From assembly GCA_905210055.1 (NCBI GenBank), contig CAJLVH010000013.1, positions 1 through 25,203 on the forward strand: a stretch of 25,203 nucleotides of DNA, read 5' to 3'. The first letter of the stretch is position 1. The number at the start of each line of letters is the position of its first letter. The DNA comes from an uncultured Enorma sp. GTDB lineage: Bacteria; Actinomycetota; Coriobacteriia; Coriobacteriales; Coriobacteriaceae. The notes under the pieces are model-generated. The model saw only the letters and a program-made list of their open reading frames with translations, made no database searches and was not told where the DNA came from. This document shows positions 6,161 to 13,758 of this stretch, one piece after another. Made by a program: the position numbers and the translations under genes.

Positions 6161-7302
6161 TCATCTCGCAGCACCTCGCCCAGAAACTCCTCGTCGAACG
6201 GCACGGCGCCGGGGAACGTCGCGTCGCCGTCCGTGGCCACAACGATGTAGTTGTCGTCGCTCGCCCAGGCGTCCTCCTCCACGGGGATCACGTGCACATG
6301 GGTGAAGACCTGCGAGAGCGTCGCGACGGTGTTGCGCAGCACCCTGGTGTCGCCGTCACGCGCGACCACGTTCGTCGCGTACACGCCGCCGGGGTTGAGG
6401 CATGTGTGCACCGCCTGCGCCGCCTCGACAGTGGCAAGCTCGCGAACGGGCTCTCCGCCGGAAAACGTGTCGTTCACGACCGCATCGTAGCGCTGTGCCT
6501 TGGGCTCTCCCGCCTCCAGCCTGCGCGCTCGCTTATCCAGCACCGCCCGGCCATCGCCCTCGTGCACGCGCAGGCGCCGCCCCGCGTAGCGCTCGATCAT
6601 GTCCAGATAGAACCAACGCCGCGCCGCCTGAATGATCGCAGGATCGATTTCGACCACGTCCACATGCAGACAGTCATGGTCGAGAATCGCATGCTTCGGC
6701 CATGAGAACCCGCCGCCGCCCAGCGCGAGCACGCGCTCCACGCCATGTCCGGTCGCCGCGCGGACGGCATCTTCGGCATCGAATACCACGTCGAAGGCTT
6801 TGATGTACTTGAACACCGGCTCGCAACTCTGAAAGCCCAGATACGTCGCAGACTGGTACACGCCGCCCAGGCGCATGACGCGCACGGGCTGCCCCTTCGC
6901 CAGCCGCGTGTACACGAGCGCGCGACCGGCTTGCGTGCGCACGACATGCGGGTTCACCAGCACGAGCGCGAACATCACGATCGCGACGACCACGATGACG
7001 CCGATTACCGGAGCGGGGAACTGCGCCAGCTGAAAGACGAACGCGAGCACCAGCACGAGCGCCACGATGCCCACCGTCACCGCCGCCTGCTTCACGGGTG
7101 CGCTCGCGCCGCGCGTGCCCGCAAGCACCTTGCCAGCGACCTTTGCCTCAAGCGCTTCCGGCGTATCGGCCGGGGCGTCGCCCAAAAGCTTCGTCTCGAT
7201 ATCACTCGGAACCCTGCGCTCCTCCGCTCCACGCGATGCCGCCGCCGGTTCTTGTACCGTCGCGCCCGCGGGCTTGCCCTCGGTCTGCCTATCCTCGTTC
7301 AT
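6142..7302 (-). CDS. Membrane-anchored spermidine-synthase-like methyltransferase-fold protein
   Basis: A 386-residue protein from the ATG at 7302 with an AGAGGAG ribosome binding site. Residues 1-75 are polar. Two hydrophobic segments follow (VTVGIVALVLVLAFVFQLAQF and VIGVIVVVAIVMFALVLVN). Residues 130-386 form a Rossmann domain like spermidine synthases: LALGGGGFSWP, VDVVEIDPAIIQAARRWF, HEGDGRAVL and YDAVVNDTFSGGEP. The usual substrate-binding Asp of true SpeE after 'YDVIIVD' is replaced by NDTFSGG, so polyamine synthesis is doubtful. The start overlaps the end of elp3 by 14 bases, indicating coupling. The stop lies in a degenerate copy of the CCCCTGGGG palindrome (about 6142-6160). Confidence 0.78.
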   Translation of the reverse strand: MNEDRQTEGKPAGATVQEPAAASRGAEERRVPSDIETKLLGDAPADTPEALEAKVAGKVLAGTRGASAPVKQAAVTVGIVALVLVLAFVFQLAQFPAPVIGVIVVVAIVMFALVLVNPHVVRTQAGRALVYTRLAKGQPVRVMRLGGVYQSATYLGFQSCEPVFKYIKAFDVVFDAEDAVRAATGHGVERVLALGGGGFSWPKHAILDHDCLHVDVVEIDPAIIQAARRWFYLDMIERYAGRRLRVHEGDGRAVLDKRARRLEAGEPKAQRYDAVVNDTFSGGEPVRELATVEAAQAVHTCLNPGGVYATNVVARDGDTRVLRNTVATLSQVFTHVHVIPVEEDAWASDDNYIVVATDGDATFPGAVPFDEEFLGEVLRDDAIPGV

Positions 7303-9352
7303 CGAGACTCCTCTGCTGGTACAGTCCATGGTCGTGGAACCCTAGCATTCTATAGTACTCCCTTGTCCCCACGGCGCTGATGACGTTGATGCGCTCGTAG
7401 CCGGCCTCGCGTGCGAGCTCGCAGGCGCGCTCGATAAGCCGACGACCAAGCCCGTGGTGCTGCGCCGCCGCGCCGTCCTCGCCCACGCGCGTCGCCATGC
7501 CGTAGACGTGCACCTCACGGATCATGGCTTCACCTGCTCTGACTTTGGGGACAGTCCCCAATGTCATGACATTGGGGACGGGCGTTGATGGGATACCCGA
7601 ACTAAACAGCTCAGCGGCGAGCGCGACGACGGCCTCAGCTTTTGGCAAGGAGAGGCGCAGGAAGCCGGCGATGCGGCCTTCGGGCGTCACCCACTGCAGG
7701 AAGCGCTCGCTCGTGGCGCGCGTCTCGTAGGGCACCACGTCGAGCGTGAGCGCGTCCACGTCCACCTCGCTCGTCGCGATCTCGCGGTAGCGGATCTCTC
7801 GCACGGGCGCGCCTCCGGCGGCAGACGCACGCGCAAGCCGCTCCTCCACCATCTGCCGTAGATTCGGCTTCTTGTTGCCCGCCATGATGTCGCCGGACGA
7901 GAAGTCACGGATCATGCGCGACACGCGGCAGAACGCCGGCGTGGCGAGGACGTCGTCTGCGAGCACGCCCACGAGCTCGTCCTCCGTGTAGGGCACCCAC
8001 TCCCCCGCCTCGTAGCGCTCGCGCAGCCGCGCGCTCTCGATAAGCGCGCACGGGTAAAGCTTGACCTCGTCCGGCTGGAACGCGGGGTCGGTCACGAAGC
8101 GCAGGTAATCCGCGCGGTCGCTCTGGGGCGTGGCGCCGAGCAGGTTCACCATGGCGTGCGCGTGGATCTTGAAGCCGAAGAGCCTCAGCAGGTCGAACGC
8201 CTGCTCGATCTGCCCAACCGTGGTATTGCGGCCGTTCTTATCGAGAATGCGCTGGTCGACGCTTTGCACGCCCATCTGGATCTTCGTGGCGCCAAGCCGG
8301 CGGATGTGGACGAGTGCCTCGGGCGTGATGGCGTCCGGCCGCGTCTCGACCACGAGCCCCACCACGCGATGCCGCGCCCGCTCGTTGCGCGCGTGCTCGC
8401 GCTCGAGGTCTGCCAGCGTGGCGTGCTGCCAGCGCGCCGCCTGGCGCCACGCGGAGCTCCCCGCGTAGAGATGCGTGACCGCTTGGTTGTAGGTGAGCTT
8501 GCCGGCGTCGACGGCACGTTGCGTGGTTTCGAGGACGTCGAGCGGCAACCACGAACCCGCCTCGGGTGCCGACGCGGCGGCGGGCGCGGCCTTCGGCATT
8601 AACCCGCACGCCACGTACTGAGCGCGGCGCTCGCGAACACCTGGTGGAATCACAGGGACGCCGGGCGCAGCTTGACCGACCGGGTCGCGAGCGGGATCTT
8701 CGGCATGCGCCGCGCTCTCCGTCCCCGGCATCGCCTCCGGCTCATCCGCGAACCCGCGCAGCATCGGGTTCGCCGCCTCGCCCGCGATGGCGTCGTCGTT
8801 GAGCGCGCGAAAAAGCTCCGTCACGAACCAAGTCTGGTATTCCTCCGGATAATCGCTCCACGTGCCGCCGAGCACGATGAGCTCAATCTTGTCCGTGGCG
8901 TGTCCCATCTGGGCGAGCGCCGTGAGCCGCGCGGAAACCTGCAGGTACGGGTCGTAGCAGGCTGCCTCGGCACGGGCGCAAGCAGGCTCGTTGTGCAGAT
9001 AGCTCTTGGGACAGCGCACGTCGTTCGGGCAGAAGACGCACGAGCCGGAACACGGCCACGGCTTGGTGATCACCGTGATCGTCGCCACGCCGGATGCCGA
9101 ACGGCGCGGTTTCATGCGCAACACCTTGACGAGTGCCGCCTCGAGCTCCGGCGTGACGCCCCAGCTTGCCCAGCGCTCGGGCTCTTCCCGACGTACGCGC
9201 TGGTAAACCGGCAGGAGCCGGCGCTTCGCGAACGCGCGCTTGTCACCGCCGGAACGCTTGGCGGCCGCGTGCACGAGCTTTACGAGCGCGCGGTCGTCGA
9301 CCGTCTCCCCGCGGCGCAGCGCGGCGAGTATCTGCAAGATGATCTCTTCCAT
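7289..9352 (-). CDS. elp3: Elp3-family tRNA wobble-uridine modifying enzyme (radical SAM + GNAT)
   Basis: A 687-residue protein from the ATG at 9352; a further upstream GTG at 9400 lacks support. It has an Elp3 N-terminal region, a radical SAM cluster site (Cys101, Cys105, Cys108 in CSGSCVFCPN), then LIVLGGTWSDYPEEYQ, VVGLVVETRPDAI, RLGATKIQMGVQS and KIHAHAMVNLLG. After KLYPCALI comes a C-terminal acetyltransferase domain with AMIREVHVYG, GLGRRLIERA and YYRMLGFHDHGLYQ. Elp3 installs 5-carboxymethyl on U34 of tRNA from acetyl-CoA by radical chemistry. Two insertions stand out: an Ala/Pro-rich stretch around residues 205-275, and a 12-15 residue segment encoded by a GGGGAC palindrome (7545-7582). 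The upstream MFS gene ends about 77 bases before. Confidence 0.92.
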   Translation of the reverse strand: MEEIILQILAALRRGETVDDRALVKLVHAAAKRSGGDKRAFAKRRLLPVYQRVRREEPERWASWGVTPELEAALVKVLRMKPRRSASGVATITVITKPWPCSGSCVFCPNDVRCPKSYLHNEPACARAEAACYDPYLQVSARLTALAQMGHATDKIELIVLGGTWSDYPEEYQTWFVTELFRALNDDAIAGEAANPMLRGFADEPEAMPGTESAAHAEDPARDPVGQAAPGVPVIPPGVRERRAQYVACGLMPKAAPAAASAPEAGSWLPLDVLETTQRAVDAGKLTYNQAVTHLYAGSSAWRQAARWQHATLADLEREHARNERARHRVVGLVVETRPDAITPEALVHIRRLGATKIQMGVQSVDQRILDKNGRNTTVGQIEQAFDLLRLFGFKIHAHAMVNLLGATPQSDRADYLRFVTDPAFQPDEVKLYPCALIESARLRERYEAGEWVPYTEDELVGVLADDVLATPAFCRVSRMIRDFSSGDIMAGNKKPNLRQMVEERLARASAAGGAPVREIRYREIATSEVDVDALTLDVVPYETRATSERFLQWVTPEGRIAGFLRLSLPKAEAVVALAAELFSSGIPSTPVPNVMTLGTVPKVRAGEAMIREVHVYGMATRVGEDGAAAQHHGLGRRLIERACELAREAGYERINVISAVGTREYYRMLGFHDHGLYQQRSLDERG
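7545..7582. repeat. Nested GGGGAC palindrome inserted in frame in elp3
   Basis: Two overlapping perfect palindromes share one arm. TTGGGGAC-A-GTCCCCAA spans 7545-7561. A 26-base palindrome with half-sites GTCCCCAATGTCA and TGACATTGGGGAC spans 7554-7579, followed by GGG. In elp3 it encodes PVPNVMTLGTVPKV between the Elp3 strand FLRLSLP and AMIREVHVYG. Similar GGGGACaGTCCCC elements are, from memory, abundant in Coriobacteriia and in genomes with REP-associated Y1 transposases. Confidence 0.85.
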
Positions 9353-9405
9353 GTCGCAAGATTCTACCGCATGGGCTCGAATCGGGCGCGTCGCCCGCAC
9401 CGGCG

Positions 9406-9435
9406 ATGTTAAAAACCCCTGGGGTAATTTTACAT
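9406..9435. repeat. Interspersed palindrome, copy B (core AAAACCCCTGGGGTA)
   Basis: A 30-base near-palindrome bounded by ATGT and ACAT with central ACCCC-T-GGGGT, flanked by five A and four T. The TAA stop of the MFS gene (9432-9430) lies within it. It is the closest match to copy A. The CCCC/GGGG centre leaves only one unpaired base, so RNA folding is awkward; a DNA-level site or mobile remnant fits better. Confidence 0.75.
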
Positions 9436-10623
9436 GCGGCGGCGCATGATGGCGTTGAGCTTCTCGCCCGCCGCAACCATCACGATGAGCAGCGCAGCAA
9501 GATAGAACGGATACAGCTCGATGCTCACCATCTGCGCGAGCACGCCGAAGAGCGGCGACATCGCAAGGTTCCCCACGTAGGCGAACGCCATCTGCATGCC
9601 CGTGAGCGCAAGCGCCACGTCGTCGCCGAAGCGCGCCGGGGTGGCATGGATGATCGATGGGTAGATGGGCGCGCAGCCAAGCCCCACGAGCACCAGGCCA
9701 ACCAGCAGCACCGACTCGCCCAACGGCAACACGATGCAGGCAATCCCCGCAGCAACCAGCGCCTGCCCCAACCGAATCATGTTATGGTCGCGCACCTTGA
9801 GAGAAATGAAACCGCTCAGTGCCCGCCCCACCGTGATGCCGATGTAGAAAAATGATGCCCAGCTCGCCGCGACCTCAGCGGAAATCCCGCGTCCAAGCGT
9901 ACAGTACGTCGCCGCCCAGTTGCCGCAGGTCGATTCGAGCGCGCAATAGCAGAAGAAGCAGAGCAGCACCGCTGGCACGCCGTCGCGGCGCAAGAGCTCC
10001 ATGCGCGAGGAGTGCGCCAGCTGAATGCGGTCGCCACCGGATTCTTCGGCACCTTGCCCCGCAGCGGAGTGCGGTAGCTTCTTCTCTTTCCACAGAGGCA
10101 GCGACAGCGTGAGCACCACAACGATAGCCACCTGGATTCCGCCGAGCACCAAGAATCCGAGCGACCACGTGCCCACGCCCAGGCATTGCGCCATGATGAG
10201 AGGTCCCGCGCTCGCGCCCACGCCCCACATGCAGTGCAGCCAGCTCATATGCTGAGACTCGTAGTGCACGGCCACGTAGGCGTTGAGCGCCGCGTCGACC
10301 GCTCCGGCACCGAGGCCGTACGGCACCGCCCACAGGCAAAGCTGCCAGAACTCGCCAGAAAGCGCGAAGCCGGCAAGGCCCGCCGCCGTGAGAAGCACGC
10401 TCACCGCGGTCACACGCTCCGTGCCGAACCGCTCGACCACACGCACCGACATGAGGCTCGACACGATCGTGCCGGCAGAGATGATCATCGTCACCGCGCC
10501 GACCCAGGAAATCCCCGCGCCGAGCGCCGGAGCCATGAGCGGCCAGGCAGACCCGAGCGCGGCGTCGGGCAGGCCGAGGCTGATGAAGGCCAGGTAGATT
10601 ATGGGCAGGAGTCCTGCGGGCAT
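9430..10623 (-). CDS. Major facilitator superfamily transporter
   Basis: A 397-residue protein from the ATG at 10623 with an AAGGAG ribosome binding site. It has about 12 hydrophobic segments in two halves split by a charged loop (about 200-230: KEKKLPHSAAGQGAEESGG). The N-terminal FISLGLPDAALGSAWPLM and the SVRVVERFGTERV loop are typical of the MFS group related to fucose/sugar permeases. FYIGITVGRALSGFISLKV marks the second-half loop. The substrate cannot be told. It is transcribed towards elp3 and may share its transcript. The divergent methyltransferase gene starts 100 bases away. The extra upstream frame to 10764 overlaps that gene and is rejected. Confidence 0.88.
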   Translation of the reverse strand: MPAGLLPIIYLAFISLGLPDAALGSAWPLMAPALGAGISWVGAVTMIISAGTIVSSLMSVRVVERFGTERVTAVSVLLTAAGLAGFALSGEFWQLCLWAVPYGLGAGAVDAALNAYVAVHYESQHMSWLHCMWGVGASAGPLIMAQCLGVGTWSLGFLVLGGIQVAIVVVLTLSLPLWKEKKLPHSAAGQGAEESGGDRIQLAHSSRMELLRRDGVPAVLLCFFCYCALESTCGNWAATYCTLGRGISAEVAASWASFFYIGITVGRALSGFISLKVRDHNMIRLGQALVAAGIACIVLPLGESVLLVGLVLVGLGCAPIYPSIIHATPARFGDDVALALTGMQMAFAYVGNLAMSPLFGVLAQMVSIELYPFYLAALLIVMVAAGEKLNAIMRRRM

Positions 10624-10723
10624 GGTGCATCTCCTTTGTTTTCGCAAAGCCGCCCCGCTCTCGACGAAACGGGGCCGCCGACTGATTATCATACTGGTGC
10701 CGACTCGATTAGTGAAGGAACAC

Positions 10724-11560
10724 ATGGACACCTCGATTGCCCGACAGCTCATAGACTTGAACACGCGCTTCTACCACGCAAACGCCGCGAGCTTCTCCGC
10801 CACGCGCGAGGCGCCGTGGGACGGCTGGCGGCGCATCGCAGCACACGCGGCAGCCTGCGTCGACGCCCTCGCGCCGGGTAGACCCCTCAAGGTGCTCGAC
10901 CTTGCCTGCGGGAACATGCGCCTCGAACGGTTCCTTACCGAGGAGTTGCCGGAGGCGCCTTTCGAATTCCACGCGGTCGATAACTGCGGCGAGCTGGCAA
11001 CGGAGCCATCGCTGCCGGCGGACGTCGTCTACCACAACGTCGATATCCTTGGCGCGCTGCTTGACGAGGCTCCGGGCACCCCGGAGATGTTAAAAAACCC
11101 CTGGGGTATTTTTACCGATGCGTACGCCCTCACCTGTTGCTTCGGCTTCATGCACCACGTGCCGAGCTTCAAACTCCGCGTCGCGGTGCTGCGAGAGCTC
11201 GTGCGCCACACGGCTCCCGGGGGCATCATCGCGGTGTCGTTCTGGCAGTTCATGCATGACGAGCGACTCGCCTCGAAAGCGCATGAGGCCGAAGAGGCCG
11301 CTCGCGAGCACGGCCTACTTGAGTCTGCCGTGTTCGACGCCCTCGAGCCCGGCGACCACCTCCTGGGCTGGCAGGACGGCACGAGCCTGCGCTACTGCCA
11401 CCATTTCGAGGAGCGCGAGATCGACCAGCTCATCGAGGCGCTGCCCGCCGGCCCGGGGCGCCCATTTGAGCGTTACTCCGCCGACGGCCGCGCTGGAAAC
11501 CTTAATCGCTACGTGCTGCTTCGCCGCACCCCCGGCAGCGAACCCGTCATGAAAGCCTAA
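10724..11560 (+). CDS. Trm9/ALKBH8-like class I SAM-dependent methyltransferase (probable tRNA wobble-uridine methyltransferase)
   Basis: A 278-residue protein from the ATG at 10724 (GAAGGA ribosome binding site). Residues 12-40 (FYHANAASFSATREAPWDGW) recall the Trm9/ALKBH8 opening 'IAxHFSxTRxKPWP'. Motif I is VLDLACGNMRLERFL (57-71), then FHAVDN (82-87), ALTCCFGFMHHVPS (135-148) and APGGIIAVSFWQF (164-176). The tail GWQDGTSLRYCHHFEEREIDQLIE matches the RYYHxFxEGEL region of that family. Eukaryotic members methylate the carboxymethyl group made on U34 by Elp3. Residues about 121-132 (EMLKNPWGIFTD) are encoded by palindrome copy C and look like an insertion before motif IV. The stop is followed two bases later by the trmB ATG. 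Confidence 0.8.
   Translation: MDTSIARQLIDLNTRFYHANAASFSATREAPWDGWRRIAAHAAACVDALAPGRPLKVLDLACGNMRLERFLTEELPEAPFEFHAVDNCGELATEPSLPADVVYHNVDILGALLDEAPGTPEMLKNPWGIFTDAYALTCCFGFMHHVPSFKLRVAVLRELVRHTAPGGIIAVSFWQFMHDERLASKAHEAEEAAREHGLLESAVFDALEPGDHLLGWQDGTSLRYCHHFEEREIDQLIEALPAGPGRPFERYSADGRAGNLNRYVLLRRTPGSEPVMKA
11087..11119. repeat. Interspersed palindrome, copy C, inside the methyltransferase gene
   Basis: The element begins ATGTT, then six A, CCCCTGGGGTA, five T and ACCGAT. It is three bases longer than copy B but otherwise nearly the same. It lies in frame within the coding sequence and contributes LKNPWGIF. The same peptide-like string appears in other frames at copies A and B, showing that DNA rather than protein is conserved. 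Confidence 0.75.
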
Positions 11561-11562
11561 GC

Positions 11563-12458
11563 ATGGGACAGACGCACATCCGCACGCCGAAAAACTTCGT
11601 ACTCGAAGAGCGCCTTGAGCGCTATGCGGACGCCATCGAGGTCGCACCGGAAACCTACCGTGGCTCCTGGGCGGCAGCGTGCGCGCCCGTCCGCGCGGCA
11701 AGCGCTGCAACCGCCGACGACCCCGCCGCCTCCCCCGCGCCCGCGGCTGGCACGTTCGACGCCGTATACCTCGACCTCGGCTGCGGCAAGGGTGCCTACC
11801 TCACCGCCTGCGCCGCACGTGACCCGCGCTCGCTCTACCTGGGCATGGATACGGAGCCTATCTGCATCGCGTACGCCGCGCAACGCATCGTCGAAGGCGA
11901 ACTGAAGAACGCCCTCGTCCTGCCCCGCAGCGCGGAATCCCTTGAACGTATCTTCGCCCCCGGCGAGGTCGCAGGCATCACGCTCAACTTCCCCACGCCG
12001 TTTCCCAAGCGCAAGTACGCCGGCAAGCGCCTGGTGAACGTCGACCATCTGCTCGCGTACCGCGCGCTCCTCGCGCCCGCGTCACGTTGCGCACCGACAG
12101 CCAACCGCTGCGCGATTACGCGCTCACCCAGTTCGAAGCCGCCGGATACGCGCTGCATTGGGTGTCCGATGACGTGCGCGCGGAACATCCGGGACACCCC
12201 GAGACGGAATACGAGGCGCGCCTCGCGGCACAAGGCGCCGCCGTATACGGCATCTGCGCAACACCCGCCGCCGCGCCGACCCCAGCACAAATCCAAGCCG
12301 GTCGCGATGCCGAGCAAAGCCTTGCCGAATACCTTCCTCGCGACCTAGGCTCGCTCACCTATGTGCCGCTCGGCATGGAAGGGTACGTCGTGAACGCGCG
12401 AAACCGCATGGCGAAAGGCAAGGCGGCAACCCCCAACAGTGATGCGCGAGCACGGTGA
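11563..12458 (+). pseudogene. trmB: tRNA (guanine-N7-)-methyltransferase TrmB, frameshifted
   Basis: The first frame (11563 to about 12077) encodes RTPKNFVLEERLERYADAIE, an Ala/Pro-rich insert, motif I YLDLGCGKGAYL, then LNFPTPFPKRKYAGKRL, the TrmB equivalent of FPDPWPK. The family pattern then continues in another frame from about 12078: RVTLRTDSQPLRDYALTQFE through GHPETEYEARLAAQGAAVYG to the stop at 12458. A normal gene would read LLAPGGRVTLRTDSQ here; the sequence reads GCGCCC then CGCGTC, consistent with a loss of 1 or 7 bases at about 12073-12081. TrmB makes m7G46 in tRNA. The shift removes the SAM/tRNA-binding C-terminal third. The gene follows the methyltransferase by two bases, so it is an operon partner. 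Sequencing error is a serious alternative. Confidence 0.8.
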
Positions 12459-12552
12459 CGACGGCAATTCCCGTTACCCAGCCGCGGCATGGCGCCGAAC
12501 GCCCCTCTGCATCAGGTGTGCCGGAAACAACGGCCTCGAAGGCCCGCCCGCG

Positions 12553-13557
12553 CTACTCCCGCTTCCCGCGCTCGCGAAGTCGTGCCAGACGCACGCGCTT
12601 GTGCTGACGCTCCCGCTCTTCACCCGTAAGATGTTGCACCAACGAGCCGAACACGGCGGCCAAGATTTGCTGGAAGAGCGTCCCCGCCATGACGGGGATG
12701 ATGGCCGACCCCGGGAAGAACTGCGTCACAATGACAGAGCCGGACGAAATATTCCGCAACCCAACGCAGAACACCATGGAGAGCATGTCCTGCACGGAAA
12801 GCCCTAGGAAGCGAGCCATACCTAAGCCAAGGACGAATCCGAGCGTCGCGAACACGCAAATGAACACCGCGACCTCGAGCACCAGCGGGTCGAACGAGCG
12901 CACGTAGGGAGCAAGCCCCGTGGAATTGCAGGCAATCACGAAGACCGAGAAGAGCCGCGTGAACGCACCGAGGTTCGGCGCAAGCGTCTCGTGGCCCCAT
13001 CCTTTCGACAACTCGTTCACCGCAACGCCCGCGATGGCCGGCAGAGCGATCATGAACACAAGGTCGCCCACCATGGACCAAGGGTCGACCGTCACCGACG
13101 CCCCCATGAGCACGCGCAACGCGAGCGGCAGCGTCACGGGCGCGAGCACCGTGGAGATGAGGATCGCCGCGAGGCCGAGCGACGCGTTGCCGCGATACAT
13201 GTCGATCCACATGAAGCTCATGACTGCGATGGGAATGCTGTACTCCACCACGATGCCGGTAATGATGCCCGGATCGGAAAAGATAAGGCCTGCGGCGAGA
13301 CGAGCGAGCGCCGGCATGAGCACGACGGTGACCGAGAGGATGGCGAGGAGTTCACGCGGGCGGCGGAACGTCTCCGCTACCTGGTGCAGCGAGGTGTTGA
13401 GCGAGCCTTGAAAGGTGATGATGGCAAACAGGTACGGCACCGCGGCCTTCGCCGGCCCCAGAACCTGGGGAAACGCGATGCCCAACACGAGGCAGACCGG
13501 GACGATGAAGGGCATGTGCCCCGATATGAACGCACTCAGACGGCGTATGTGGTGCAT
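12553..13557 (-). CDS. BASS-family (bile acid:sodium symporter-like) transporter
   Basis: A 334-residue protein with nine to ten hydrophobic helices. It starts at the ATG at 13557 with a clear AAGGAGAG ribosome binding site. Matching features are the early PFIVPVCLVLGIAFP, the YLFAIITFQGSLNTS segment corresponding to the conserved 'F..ml.mGl', and the late NISSGSVIVTQFFPGSAIIPVM corresponding to the crossover helix 'rN...a..la..'. The family carries bile acids, pantothenate, pyruvate or other organic anions with sodium. The substrate is not predictable. The C-terminus is highly basic (about 20 residues). It is divergent from the helicase gene at 13759. Confidence 0.82.
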   Translation of the reverse strand: MHHIRRLSAFISGHMPFIVPVCLVLGIAFPQVLGPAKAAVPYLFAIITFQGSLNTSLHQVAETFRRPRELLAILSVTVVLMPALARLAAGLIFSDPGIITGIVVEYSIPIAVMSFMWIDMYRGNASLGLAAILISTVLAPVTLPLALRVLMGASVTVDPWSMVGDLVFMIALPAIAGVAVNELSKGWGHETLAPNLGAFTRLFSVFVIACNSTGLAPYVRSFDPLVLEVAVFICVFATLGFVLGLGMARFLGLSVQDMLSMVFCVGLRNISSGSVIVTQFFPGSAIIPVMAGTLFQQILAAVFGSLVQHLTGEERERQHKRVRLARLRERGKRE

Positions 13558-13758
13558 GTGCGAACCTCTCCTTGAACGACCAGCTCATGGTACGCGCACG
13601 AACAGTCGAACAGGTGCATGGCGCGAACCTTTAACATGATGGTCGTGAACGCGAAGCCCGCCATGCATGCAAGAAGCGCCTCAGGCACACGATCGCGAGG
13701 GTGGCAGCCGGCAATATGGATGATAATGAAAGGCGAAACCTCACGAGAAGGACGGAAC

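Noticed and set aside
8672..9412. 246-residue plus-strand open frame antisense to elp3
   Set aside because: Arg/His-rich shadow with no start signal or domain; elp3 motifs on the other strand explain the conservation.
2341..11119. A recurring peptide KNPWG(N/I)(L/F)T in several open frames
   Set aside because: It is only the translation of the CCCCTGGGG palindrome in different contexts, not a conserved protein motif.
12060..12095. Programmed ribosomal frameshift in trmB
   Set aside because: No slippery heptamer or downstream structure is evident, and two conserved residues (GG) are also missing, which fits a deletion or error better.
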